The notes beneath the pieces were generated by a model. That model was not told where the DNA came from. It made no database searches and saw only the letters and a program-made list of their open reading frames with translations. This document shows, piece by piece, positions 48,899-57,742 of a DNA stretch of 64,000 nucleotides. Positions within the stretch are counted from its first letter, which is position 1. Every line of letters begins with the position of its first letter. Location of the stretch: assembly GCF_025655475.1 (NCBI RefSeq), contig NZ_JAHTIK010000001.1, positions 6,791,469-6,855,468 on the forward strand. Direction: 5' to 3'. The stretch is from Kitasatospora sp. DSM 101779 (GTDB lineage: Bacteria > Actinomycetota > Actinomycetes > Streptomycetales > Streptomycetaceae). A program made the translations under genes and the position numbers.

Positions 48899-50425
48899 TC
48901 AGGACCGGGCGCGGAGTTCCTTCTTGAGGATCTTCCCGGTCGGCCCCTTGGGCAGGGCGTCGACCAGTCGCACCTCGCGCGGGTACTTGTAGGCGGCGAC
49001 CCTGTCCTTGCAGTGGGCGGCGATCTCCTCGGGTGTGGCCGACGCGCCGGGCTTGAGCGCGACGTAGGCCAGGACGTCCTCGCCGAGCCTCTCGTCGGGC
49101 CTGCCGACGACGGCCGCCTCGGCCACCGCCGGATGCGTGAACAGGACCTCCTCCACCTCGCGCGGGTACACGTTGTAGCCGCCGCGGATGATCAGGTCCT
49201 TCTTGCGGTCGACGACGAACAGGTAGCCGTCCTCGTCGGCGTAGGCGAGATCGCCGGTGTGGAACCACCCGTTCCTGAACGCCTCGGCGGTGGCTTCGGG
49301 TCGCTTGTAGTAGCCCTTCATGACGTTGTGGCCGCGGATGACGATCTCGCCGACGTGGTCGGGCCCCGGTGGCAGCGGTTCGTCGTTCTCGTCGACCACA
49401 CGTACCTGAACGCCCCAGATGGGCCTGCCGATCGAGAGCACCTTCCGGGCCTCGGCGCTGATGTTGAACGTCGTGGTGCTCGCGGTCTCCGACAGCCCGT
49501 AGCCCTCCAGGATCACGACACCCGGGAACTTCTCCTCGAAGGCGCGGATCACCTCACCGGGGATCGCGGCTCCTCCCGAGACACCGACCCGCAGCGAGCC
49601 GAGCTCCCGGCCGGAGGTGTCGGCCGACAGGAGGGCGACGTACATGGTGGGGACGCCGGAGAAGATCGTGCAGCCGTGCCGCTCGACGGCGTCGAGCACC
49701 GACTCCTGCTCGAACCGGGGTACGAGGACCATCGTGCCGCCGAACCGCACGCAGGCGTTCAGCACGCTCGACAGCCCGAAGACGTGGAACAGCGGCAGCA
49801 CCGCCACGGCGATGTCGTCCTCGCGGAAGCCGAACAGTTCCCCCGCGACGGTGCAGTTCATGTAGAGCTGGAAGTGGGTGAGTTCGGCGCCCTTCGGCCG
49901 GCCGGTGGTGCCCGAGGTGTAGAGCAGCGCGGCGGTGTCGTCCGCATCGGTCGGCTCGATCTCGCCGGTGTCCCCACCGGAGCAGAGCTCGTCGTAGTGG
50001 ATCGCGCCCGCCGGCAGCCCCTCGCCGGCCGGCGAAGTGACGACGCACGTCGTCACCCCCGCCACCCGCTGTGCGCCTCTGAGCGCCTCGTCGGCGAACG
50101 AACCGAAGGTCACGAGCAGCTTCGCGTCGGAGTCCTCGAGGTGGTAGGCGATCTCAGGGGCGCGGAGCAGCGGGTTGAGCGGGACGATCGTCAGGCCCGC
50201 CTTGAGAATCCCGAAGTACGTGAACAGGAACTGTGGCACGTTGGGCAGTTGGACGGCGACCTTGTCACCGCGCACCAGCCCGCGGGCGCGAAGGGCGCTC
50301 GCGACGCGGCCGGAGATCTCGTCGACCTGCGCGTAGCTGAAGGACGTGTCCGCGAAGTGGCACATCGGCTTGTCCGGATGGGCATGGCGCGACTCCCGGA
50401 GCATGGTCGCGAGGTTGAAGCTCAT
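48899..50425 (-). CDS. long-chain acyl-CoA ligase (AMP-forming)
   Basis: 508 residues. The P-loop-like motif LLYTSGTTGRPKGAELTH, VLEGYGLSETASTTTFN (A5), WFHTGDLAYADEDGYLFVVD (A7-A8) and the catalytic Lys in PKGPTGKILKKELRARS define the ANL superfamily. It activates a carboxylic acid, probably a fatty acid, as its CoA thioester via an acyl-AMP. GGGAG precedes ATG 50425. The ATG overlaps the stop of a 43-codon upstream frame. It has the same operator as the thiolase operon, 240 bp upstream of the start. Confidence 0.92.
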   Translation of the reverse strand: MSFNLATMLRESRHAHPDKPMCHFADTSFSYAQVDEISGRVASALRARGLVRGDKVAVQLPNVPQFLFTYFGILKAGLTIVPLNPLLRAPEIAYHLEDSDAKLLVTFGSFADEALRGAQRVAGVTTCVVTSPAGEGLPAGAIHYDELCSGGDTGEIEPTDADDTAALLYTSGTTGRPKGAELTHFQLYMNCTVAGELFGFREDDIAVAVLPLFHVFGLSSVLNACVRFGGTMVLVPRFEQESVLDAVERHGCTIFSGVPTMYVALLSADTSGRELGSLRVGVSGGAAIPGEVIRAFEEKFPGVVILEGYGLSETASTTTFNISAEARKVLSIGRPIWGVQVRVVDENDEPLPPGPDHVGEIVIRGHNVMKGYYKRPEATAEAFRNGWFHTGDLAYADEDGYLFVVDRKKDLIIRGGYNVYPREVEEVLFTHPAVAEAAVVGRPDERLGEDVLAYVALKPGASATPEEIAAHCKDRVAAYKYPREVRLVDALPKGPTGKILKKELRARS

Positions 50426-50553
50426 GAGGGCACTCCCGGTGGGATGAGCGCTGGGCGGCTCGGGCGGGAAGGAGGAGGCAGCCGGCGGTCCCTGAGGCGG
50501 CGGTGGAGGGGGGCGGGGGTGGTCGCCTGCGGCGCGAGCGTGTTCGTACTCAT
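50422..50553 (-). CDS. possible 43-residue leader peptide coupled to ligase
   Basis: From ATG 50553 (AGAAGGGA 7 bases upstream) the frame encodes MSTNTLAPQATTPAPLHRRL, then a Pro/Arg-rich stretch ending IPPGVPS, and its TGA overlaps the ligase ATG (ATGA). The good ribosome-binding site and overlap suggest it is translated and feeds ribosomes to the ligase. The sequence itself is unremarkable and may have no function as a peptide. Confidence 0.35.
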   Translation of the reverse strand: MSTNTLAPQATTPAPLHRRLRDRRLPPPSRPSRPALIPPGVPS

Positions 50554-50664
50554 GGGTGATCCCTTCTCGGGCGCGCGGGGCGGGCGCGGAGAGGGTGGTG
50601 GCCGGGCCGGCCGAGGGGCCGCCTCGGCCGGCCGGTGTGACGGAGGCTATGGCCCCCACAGGCA

Positions 50665-50680
50665 CTAAGCAAGCGCTTAG
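50665..50680. promoter_or_regulatory. TetR-type operator between ligase and TetR relic
   Basis: CTAAGCAAGCGCTTAG, extended to ACTAAGC-AAGC-GCTTAGT, has 7-bp arms. The same site in reverse orientation lies at 48693. Two smaller dyads follow directly: AGTAA-GTA-TTACT at 50679-50691 and TTAC-N6-GTAA at 50688-50701. Confidence 0.85.
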
Positions 50681-50699
50681 TAAGTATTACTGCCTGGTA

Positions 50700-50921
50700 A
50701 TGTCAGTTGTTTCGCCCGGCAGGCGACCACAGGATCGAGCAGCTCACGCAGGGCTCGTGCGCGAGGGGATCGAGGCCGGTGTCCTCGGGGGCCGCAACGT
50801 GCCGGCAGCCGGCCGCGCGGTGCTGTCACTCGGCACCGACGTCGCACGCCGGTACACGGACCGCATGCGCCCCTCGCCCCGGGCCCTGGGACAGCAGTAC
50901 GCCGACCTCGTGCTCCGCGTG
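50700..50921 (+). pseudogene. TetR regulator lacking its DNA-binding domain
   Basis: From ATG 50700, 19 bp after the operator, the frame reads MSVVSPGRRPQ and then passes straight into GLVREGIEAGVLGGRN, RAVLSLGTDVARRY, RPSPRALGQQYADLVLRV. The later parts match the C-terminal ligand domain of FadR/AcrR-like TetR proteins. The ~120 intervening residues, including the helix-turn-helix, are missing. The frame runs on without conserved sequence to 51086, into the acyl-CoA dehydrogenase gene on the other strand. It is probably the dead autoregulated repressor of this locus. Confidence 0.6.
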
Positions 50922-51028
50922 CCCGGCCCCGACCCGGCGTGGCACCGGCCGTCGGCGCCGCGCTGCCGATCGACGGTGAGCGGGCCGCCGCGGCCGTTCC
51001 CGGTGCCGACGCGGGAAGCCCGGTGCGA

Positions 51029-52186
51029 TCACAGCCCCATGGACTTGGCGATGACCGTCTTCATGACCTCGCTGGTGCCGCCGTAGATACGGAAGACGCG
51101 GTTGTCCGTGTAGAGGCGGGCGATGGGGTACTCGAGCATGTAACCGTAGCCGCCGTGCAGTTGCAGGCACTTGTCGATGACCCGCGACGCCGCCTCGGTG
51201 CAGAAGAGCTTGGTGGCGGCGGCGTCGGCGGAGGTGAGTCCGCCCTGCTCGATGAGGTCCAGGGCACGGTCGCACAGGGCCTGTGCGGCGGCCACCTCGG
51301 CGGCGCACTCGGCGAGGACGAACTTGGTGTTCTGGAAACCCGAGACCGGCTGCCCGAAGACCTTGCGGTCACGGGTGTAGGCGAGCGCGAAGTCGATCGC
51401 GGCCGCAGCGGCGGCCACCGCGGACACGGCGATGCCGAGACGCTCGGGAATCAGGTTGTGGGCGAGGTAGGCGAACGCGTTGCCCTCCTCGCCGAGCAGG
51501 TTCTCGACCGGGACCTTGACGTCGGTGAACGAGAGCTCGGCGGTGTCGGAGCTGCGCAGGCCGATCTTCTCCAGCTTGCGGCCGACCGCATAGCCCTCGG
51601 ACTTCGTGTCCACGCACAGGATGGACAGGCCGCCGCGGCGGTTGTCCGCCGGGGCGGGGGACGTGCGGCAGACGACCAGCATCAGATCGGCGAGGACGCC
51701 GCCGGTGATGAAGGTCTTGGCGCCGTTGAGGACGTAGTGGGTGCCGTCCTCGGACAGGACCGCGGTGGTGCGGATGCCGGCCAGGTCGGAGCCGGTGCCG
51801 GGCTCCGTCATCGCGATCGCGGTCATCATCCGCCCGGAGACGAAGTCGGGCAGCCAGCGCTTCTTCTGCTCGTCGTCGGCGAACTCGAGCAGGTACGGCA
51901 GCACCAGACCGGTGTGCACGCCGGAACCGCCGAACGACACGCCGGCGCGCATCAGCTCCTCGACGACCACCGCCTGGTACTTGAAGCCGCCGACACCCGA
52001 GCCGCCGTACTCCTCCGGGACCTCGATGCCGAAGATCCCCAGGTCGCCGAGCTTGTGGTAGAACTCGCGCGGCGCGTGACCGGCGGCCTCCCAGGCGTCG
52101 TAGTGGGGCACGACCTCGTGGGCGATGAAGTCCCGGATCATCTCCCGGAAGTTCTCGTGGTCCTCGGTGTAGACGGAGCGCTGCAC
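51029..52186 (-). CDS. acyl-CoA dehydrogenase
   Basis: 385 residues. It begins VYTEDHENFREMIRDFIAHE; TAIAMTEPGTGSDLAGIRTT is the flavin/substrate motif, FITGGVLADL follows, and QLHGGYGYMLEYPIARLYTD with RIYGGTSEVMKTVIAKSM holds the catalytic base region (Glu in GGTSEVM). It catalyses alpha,beta-dehydrogenation of acyl-CoA and passes electrons to ETF. It lies in the same orientation as the ligase and thiolase genes, completing the beta-oxidation set. The promoter region (52187-52407) is shared with the divergent PucR gene. Confidence 0.93.
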   Translation of the reverse strand: MQRSVYTEDHENFREMIRDFIAHEVVPHYDAWEAAGHAPREFYHKLGDLGIFGIEVPEEYGGSGVGGFKYQAVVVEELMRAGVSFGGSGVHTGLVLPYLLEFADDEQKKRWLPDFVSGRMMTAIAMTEPGTGSDLAGIRTTAVLSEDGTHYVLNGAKTFITGGVLADLMLVVCRTSPAPADNRRGGLSILCVDTKSEGYAVGRKLEKIGLRSSDTAELSFTDVKVPVENLLGEEGNAFAYLAHNLIPERLGIAVSAVAAAAAAIDFALAYTRDRKVFGQPVSGFQNTKFVLAECAAEVAAAQALCDRALDLIEQGGLTSADAAATKLFCTEAASRVIDKCLQLHGGYGYMLEYPIARLYTDNRVFRIYGGTSEVMKTVIAKSMGL

Positions 52187-52407
52187 TGACGGTCTCTCCT
52201 CTGTGTCCGGGTGTCCGGCTGAGGACCACCGGTGGTCCTCGCCGCGCGAGGCGGTCGATGGCGGTTTTCGGTGGCCCTGAGCTGCGGTTTTGTCCTACGA
52301 CGCGCTCAACCTAGAGCGTGCTCCCGCGCAGGGCCAGGTGCATCTGCACAGAATTCCGGCTCCTGCATGTGCATTCTGCCCAGCACCGTTCGGGCTAGTC
52401 TGGGGCC

Positions 52408-53631
52408 ATGAAGCACGGCTGGGCGGCGCCCGCGCCCGAGGTGGCGGCACACATCCGGGCGACCGCGGAGCGTATGCAGGGCACCTTGGACGGGCTCCTC
52501 GCCGAGATCGGTCAGCAGCTGGCCCCCGACACACCGGAGGCGCCGGCCGACCCGGTCATGGCCGAGGAGATCGCCGCGAGCAACCGGGACACCGTCGGCC
52601 GCTGGGTACGTGCCAACCGGCTTCACCCCGGCCGCCCGGTCCCCGCGGACCTGACGGCGCAGATCCTGGACGTGGCCCGCGACATGGTCCGACGCGGCGT
52701 CGACGAGCGCTATCTGGTCCAGGGCTACTGGCGCGGGCACAACCTGCTGTGGCGGTACTGGATGCGCGCCGCGCTCGCCGAACCGGCCCCACCGGAGGTG
52801 CTGGCAGCCTCCCTCGACCTGGCGGCCCGCTCCATGTCCCGGTTCGTGGACCGCACCCTGGCCGGCGTCCAGAAGCACGTGGAGCACGAACGCGACCAGC
52901 TCGTCGGCGGCATGCCCGCCCGGCGGCTGGAGACCGTCAACCTCCTGCTCCAGGGTGCGCCGATTGCCGAGGAACGGGCAAGTGCCCGGCTCGGCTACGA
53001 CCTGAGCCGGCGTCACCTGGCCCTGGTGCTGTGGCACGCACCCGGCATGATGGAGCAGGGCGAGCTGGAGTCCGCAGCCGATGCGATCGCCGAGGCGGCG
53101 GGAGCACGGCGGCCACTCACCGTCGCCGCGGGAATCTCGGTCCTGTGGGCCTGGATCGCGGTTCCGGGGCGGGTGGACACCGAGGTCCTCGCCGAGGCCC
53201 TTGCCGCCACGGGCAGCAACGCCCATGCGGCCGCCGGGATGCCGGGTGACGGTCCCACCGGTTTCCGGCTCAGCCACCAGCAGGCGCTGACCGCCCAGCG
53301 GCTGATGTTCCGGATGCGCCAGCCGCCCCGTCTCACCGCCTACGAGGACGTCCAGGTCGTCGCCATGGCGGCACACGACGAGGACCGGGCGCGCGAGTTC
53401 GTCGCCTCCACGCTCGGCGCGCTGGCCGACGCGCCCCCCGAACTCGCCCGGACACTGCGGGTCTACCTGCAGGAGGACTGCAACGCCAGCCGCGCCGCCC
53501 GCCGGCTGTACACCCACCGCAACACGGTCCTCAACCGCATCGCCCGCGCCGACGCCCTACTGCCCCGACCGCGCCCCGGACGCGGGCTTCAGGTCGGCAT
53601 CGCCCTGGAGCTGCAGCACTGGCTCGGGTGA
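52408..53631 (+). CDS. PucR family transcriptional regulator
   Basis: 407 residues. The N-terminal ~170 residues are helical (RdsA-like, with DMVRRGVDERYLVQGYWRG). A GGDEF-related central domain spans ~190-310 and the C-terminal PucR HTH has TLRVYLQEDCNASRAARRLY and THRNTVLNRIARADALL. It is of the CdaR/PucR type and has no partner nearby. It is divergent from the acyl-CoA dehydrogenase gene, which it may regulate. A strong hairpin follows at 53686. Confidence 0.88.
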   Translation: MKHGWAAPAPEVAAHIRATAERMQGTLDGLLAEIGQQLAPDTPEAPADPVMAEEIAASNRDTVGRWVRANRLHPGRPVPADLTAQILDVARDMVRRGVDERYLVQGYWRGHNLLWRYWMRAALAEPAPPEVLAASLDLAARSMSRFVDRTLAGVQKHVEHERDQLVGGMPARRLETVNLLLQGAPIAEERASARLGYDLSRRHLALVLWHAPGMMEQGELESAADAIAEAAGARRPLTVAAGISVLWAWIAVPGRVDTEVLAEALAATGSNAHAAAGMPGDGPTGFRLSHQQALTAQRLMFRMRQPPRLTAYEDVQVVAMAAHDEDRAREFVASTLGALADAPPELARTLRVYLQEDCNASRAARRLYTHRNTVLNRIARADALLPRPRPGRGLQVGIALELQHWLG

Positions 53632-53685
53632 CACGGACAGGGGCGCGGCGGGCGGGACGACGCGCCGGCCGCGCCGTTCAGCACG

Positions 53686-53716
53686 CACCGGCCCCCGTCG
53701 TGGCCGGGGGCCGGTG
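53686..53716. terminator. hairpin terminator after PucR gene
   Basis: A perfect 12-bp stem, CACCGGCCCCCG / CGGGGGCCGGTG, with a 7-base loop. It lies 54 bp after the PucR stop and 94 bp from the end of the convergent ThDP gene. Confidence 0.75.
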
Positions 53717-53810
53717 GGCGAGGGCCTAAGAGGTGTCTTGAAAGGCGTACGGATGCCACATAAAGCCTCCAGCGCCCCTGAATCGACCACCCCAGTGCCC
53801 TTGAAGACTC

Positions 53811-55640
53811 CTAGGTGCACTTCTCGTCGATCTTGTACTGCAGCGCCTTCGGGTAGTCGTGCCGGCTGAGCCGGACGCGGGCCAGGATCGGCGCGTGGTT
53901 GAGGTCGTTGCCGGGATCGGCGACGTCCGTCAGGAGCGACTCGAGCTCGGCGTGGGTGGTGAGCTCGTACCCGTGCATCCGGTCCTTGTCCGTGCCGAAG
54001 ACCTCGGCCAGCTTCTCGTAGCGCCACGGGTGCAGCACGTTGTAGAAGTCGGCCCCGTTGGACGGCTTCTCCTTGTAGTAGCAGGGGCTGACCAGCATCT
54101 GCTCGATGCCGTAGAAGCCCTCGTTGTCCAGGACGAAGACCACCGGCCTCAGATGGTGACGCACGTGGGTGGACAGCTCCTGGCAGATCTCCTGGAACGA
54201 GCCGTCGCCGACGAACACGAGCGGGCGCTTCATCGGTTGCTGTCGTCCCAGCGCCACGCCCGTGGTCGCGCCGACGGAGTAGCCGATGGACAGCCAGCTG
54301 TTCTGCGCCAGGAAGCCGGCCCGCTCGGTGATCCGCAGGTTCATCGAGCCCAGCAGCGCGAACGCCGCGTCCGAGACCACGGTGAACGGCGAGGGGGCCT
54401 GGGGGTCCCCTCCGGTGGCCCGGTGCTCCAGGAAGTGGTTGATGTGCTGGAAGAAGCTGTCGTAGGTCAGCTCGGGCGGGTACCGGTCGCTGCTCAGCGA
54501 GTCCAGGAAGTCGGCCGTGCTGGCCGGGACGTCCAGGCCGGCCGCGTGCGCCAGCGCGAAGTGGTCGGCCGGGAAGGTCTGCCCTGCCAGCGCGTCGCGC
54601 AACGCCGGCATGAACCGGCCGAGTTGGACGTCGGGGAAGTAGCCGGCGCCGACGCTGACGCCGTCGCGTGCCGCCACGATCCAGTCGTCGCCGATCGACT
54701 GCTCGCCGGCAAGGTTCTTGGAGGTGGACCACGTCCCCAGGCCGATCCGGCAGCCGGCGTTCCTGAAGGTCGTCCGGATCTCCGGCAGGCTCGCCCTGCC
54801 GTTGTAGACGCCGGCGAACAGCGGGTGCCGTTCGGACACCACGGACTTCGCGCCGACCGTGGTGCAGAACTGCATCCGGGTGGTCTGCACGAACTCCAGC
54901 AGCTCGGCCTCCAGCCGCTGGCGGACCAGTTCCTCGCCGGCCCAGACGATCGGTGTGCCGAACTTCCCGATCAGCTCCGCCGCTGCCGAGACGGCCTTCT
55001 CCAGCATCTCCTGGTTCCGCCGGGTGAACGGCCGCTCGTGGGCACGGAGGGCGCCCTGCGGGGGCTCGCACGGTGCGTGCCAGAGGTCCTCCATGACCTC
55101 CAGGTAGACCGGCTTGCGCTCGGTCAGGCACGCGGTGATCGCGCCGTCGATCTGCGAGGGGGCGAGCCCGGGGTTGGAGAGCACCTGTGCGTCCACCGTG
55201 ACCTGCCGGTAGACGTCCAGGTTGCTCTCCCGGCGCGGGCTCATGTGCGAGGTGAGCAGACCGACCGCCTGGTGGTTGAGCCACTGCTCGTAGGACGGTG
55301 CGGCGTTGATCGCGATCAGTGGTACGTCCTCGACGTACGCGCCGCCGACGGTGTTGAGGAGGCTGAACGCGCCCACCCCGTAGGTGACCGCGACGGCTCC
55401 GACCCCCTGGTCGCGATCCTCCGGGTCGGCGTCGGCGGCCCGCACCCGGGCGTAGGCGTCCGCGGCGTAGCCGGCGCCCATCTCGGTCGGGGTGCCGATC
55501 CACCGCACACCGGTGGTGGCCTGCATGATCGTCAGGAACGGGCCGAGGAAGTCCCCGGGCACCCCGAACAGGTACCGGATGCCCAACTGCTCGAGTCTGG
55601 TGGCCAGGTAGCGGGCCACCGTCCAGTCGTCGCCGCTCAT
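53811..55640 (-). CDS. ThDP-dependent 2-oxoacid decarboxylase (PDC/IPDC-like)
   Basis: 609 residues. The PYR domain begins RYLATRLEQLGIRYLFGVPG, with Glu53 in IGTPTEMGAGYAADAYARV, as in pyruvate and indolepyruvate decarboxylases. The PP domain has VFVGDGSFQEICQELSTHVR and LDNEGFYGIEQ (ThDP motif ending in N, then the PDC-type GFxIE). The HH dyad of characterised PDCs is not present; the equivalent region reads GLLTSHMSPRRESNLDVYRQ. It should remove CO2 from a 2-oxo acid, giving an aldehyde. Its ATG overlaps the oxidase stop (ATGA), so the two act together. Confidence 0.88.
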   Translation of the reverse strand: MSGDDWTVARYLATRLEQLGIRYLFGVPGDFLGPFLTIMQATTGVRWIGTPTEMGAGYAADAYARVRAADADPEDRDQGVGAVAVTYGVGAFSLLNTVGGAYVEDVPLIAINAAPSYEQWLNHQAVGLLTSHMSPRRESNLDVYRQVTVDAQVLSNPGLAPSQIDGAITACLTERKPVYLEVMEDLWHAPCEPPQGALRAHERPFTRRNQEMLEKAVSAAAELIGKFGTPIVWAGEELVRQRLEAELLEFVQTTRMQFCTTVGAKSVVSERHPLFAGVYNGRASLPEIRTTFRNAGCRIGLGTWSTSKNLAGEQSIGDDWIVAARDGVSVGAGYFPDVQLGRFMPALRDALAGQTFPADHFALAHAAGLDVPASTADFLDSLSSDRYPPELTYDSFFQHINHFLEHRATGGDPQAPSPFTVVSDAAFALLGSMNLRITERAGFLAQNSWLSIGYSVGATTGVALGRQQPMKRPLVFVGDGSFQEICQELSTHVRHHLRPVVFVLDNEGFYGIEQMLVSPCYYKEKPSNGADFYNVLHPWRYEKLAEVFGTDKDRMHGYELTTHAELESLLTDVADPGNDLNHAPILARVRLSRHDYPKALQYKIDEKCT

Positions 55641-57742
55641 CCGCGCACCGCCTCCTGTCGGCTGTCCCCTCGGAGCTGGACCTCGGGCCGGGTCTCCGGT
55701 TCCGCCGGGGCCGGCGGCGGAGCCTCGTGCACGGCGATGGCCGCGCGGACGGCGGTCTCCACCGCGCCCTCGATCCAGGCGTGCTTCAGCGAGGCGTGCT
55801 CGCCGGCGAAGTGCACCGGGCCCTCCGGTTTGACCACGTCGAGGTGGAAGCTGGTCATCTGGTGCGGGGTGTACACCGCCGCCTCGCCGAAGGCGTACGG
55901 GTCGCGCAGCCAGCTCTGGGTCTTCCCGTAGCCGGTGTAGAACACCTCGATCCGCCGGCCGTGCACCGACTGGAGGTTGCGCAGCGCGTAGACGTACCGC
56001 TCGTGGTCCTCCATGGAGTCCCAGCGCACCGCGTCGTCCGACCAGCTGTAGCTGGCCAACACCACCCCGCCGCCGTCGCCGTCGGGCACCGGGTGCGAGG
56101 GGTAGTACATGAAGCGGTTCGGGTTGTCGGTGGTCGAGCCTCCGCCGAAGCAGTTGGTGGCGGGGCGCACGGTCGCCCGGAGCAGCGGGGTGTGCCGGTA
56201 CACCTCCCGCTGGGCCGGGCTGATCCGGCGCTCGTCCACGCTCGCGTGTGCGCCGAGCAGCACCTCGGGCAGGTTCCGCGGGGGGCGGTGGCCGTTCTGG
56301 GCGGCGGCCACGGCCGCCTCCGCGTCGTCCTCGCCCGCCCGCTGGTAGTACTCGTACAGGCCGGGCGCGATGGAGTCGAGTTCGACCTTCCAGTCCGCCT
56401 CGGTGAACTCCCACCACCGGCGGGAGAACTCCAGCAGCACCTTGGTGGCCTGGTCGTAGTGGGTCTCGATGATCGCCCGGCGCTTCTTGTAGGAGAACGG
56501 CGGTGTCACCTGGACGAACCGCAGGGCGGAGAAGGGGACCGTGACGATCGCGAAGTCGCCCTTCCAGACGGTTGGTTCGGCCTCCGGGTCGTCCTCGGGG
56601 ACGGTCTCGACGGCGACCTGAGGCCCGACCGGGCCGACGCTCCGGGCTCCCCCGCCGTCCCGGCGCGGGTCCCAGTACTCCATCCGGACCATGCGCCGGC
56701 CCATCCGCAGCTCCTCCCGGAGCTCCTCGGCGAGCGCGTCGGGCAGCCTCCAGCTGCCGCCGGCGATCTCCCAGTACGTGGCGTTCGGGTTGATGTCGCT
56801 GCGGCCCAGGAAGGTGTGGAAGAAGGCCAGGTGCAGCCGCGAGGTCATGTTCTCGATCGTGCCGATCGCCTCGATCGCCTCGTCGCTGAAGCCCGCGTAC
56901 TCGCGCAGGAAGCGGCCCATCGAGTACCCGTCGAAGTCGCGGATCACCCGGGCCCAGCCGTCCAGCCACTCGGCGAACGGCTTGTTCACCCGCTTGCCGT
57001 CCCTGATGACCGAGTAGTAGTCGCGCACCGGCTCCAGGGCCTGGTTGACCATGTCGGCGGCGGTGATCCGCACCTCGTCGCCGGTGAGGTGGAAGCCCTC
57101 GTTGACGCAGCTCGGATCGGCGGCGTACTCCTTGCGGCGGGCCTGGACCCGGTTGGTGCGGATCCAGGAGTTGAAGCGCTTGACCGGTTCGCGGAAGTCC
57201 GGGCTGTCCGCGCCGTACTTCCAGACCTTGCCGGGCTCGAACGACTCGTAGACCACCGGTGGGGCGGGCGCGTGCTGGTTGCCGGTGTCCGGATCGACGT
57301 CGACGTTGAAGAACAGCTGCCGGCGCAGGCCGAGGCTGTCGACCAGCGCGAGGGTGAGCGGGTGGAAGCCGGGCAGCCGCATGGCCCCGGCCTCCGCGTA
57401 CTGCTCCGGGTCGCGGAACGGTCCGTCGGCCGTGTCGTCGGTGGAGCGGAAGGTCTTGATCCGCCCGCCCACCCGGCTGGCGTTGGCCTCCAGGATGGTG
57501 ACGTTGTGTCCGGCGTCCTTGAGCAGCTTTCCGGCGACCAGTCCCGCGATACCCGCGCCGACGATCAGCACGTCCTTGGGCTCGTCCGTCTCGGGGATGC
57601 CGTCCTTGATCAGGACGTCGAGGTAGCGGAGCTTCAGGTCCTCGTCGTCCGGACCGACCAGCAGCAGCTCGCGCGCCAGCTGGCGGCAGGTCTGCCAGCG
57701 GGCGCGCTCACCGGCTGTGCCTTCGATGACGGGGTTCTCCAT
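55637..57742 (-). CDS. L-glutamate-oxidase-like flavin amine oxidase
   Basis: 701 residues, the length of Streptomyces L-glutamate oxidase precursor. The N-terminus has QLARELLLVGPDDEDLKLRY, then DVLIVGAGIAGLVAGKLL (FAD GxGxxG at ~61-66), ANASRVGGRIKTF, and near the end YTPHQMTSFHLDVVKPEG, VHFAGEHASLKHAWIEGAVE. Arg302 and His309 in TSRLHLAFFHTFLG correspond in spacing to Arg305 and His312 of L-glutamate oxidase from Streptomyces sp. X-119-6, which bind the substrate side chain (from memory). No signal peptide is visible, so it may be cytoplasmic. It oxidises an L-amino acid to 2-oxo acid, ammonia and H2O2. GAGGAG precedes ATG 57742. It is coupled to the decarboxylase gene. Confidence 0.9.
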   Translation of the reverse strand: MENPVIEGTAGERARWQTCRQLARELLLVGPDDEDLKLRYLDVLIKDGIPETDEPKDVLIVGAGIAGLVAGKLLKDAGHNVTILEANASRVGGRIKTFRSTDDTADGPFRDPEQYAEAGAMRLPGFHPLTLALVDSLGLRRQLFFNVDVDPDTGNQHAPAPPVVYESFEPGKVWKYGADSPDFREPVKRFNSWIRTNRVQARRKEYAADPSCVNEGFHLTGDEVRITAADMVNQALEPVRDYYSVIRDGKRVNKPFAEWLDGWARVIRDFDGYSMGRFLREYAGFSDEAIEAIGTIENMTSRLHLAFFHTFLGRSDINPNATYWEIAGGSWRLPDALAEELREELRMGRRMVRMEYWDPRRDGGGARSVGPVGPQVAVETVPEDDPEAEPTVWKGDFAIVTVPFSALRFVQVTPPFSYKKRRAIIETHYDQATKVLLEFSRRWWEFTEADWKVELDSIAPGLYEYYQRAGEDDAEAAVAAAQNGHRPPRNLPEVLLGAHASVDERRISPAQREVYRHTPLLRATVRPATNCFGGGSTTDNPNRFMYYPSHPVPDGDGGGVVLASYSWSDDAVRWDSMEDHERYVYALRNLQSVHGRRIEVFYTGYGKTQSWLRDPYAFGEAAVYTPHQMTSFHLDVVKPEGPVHFAGEHASLKHAWIEGAVETAVRAAIAVHEAPPPAPAEPETRPEVQLRGDSRQEAVRG

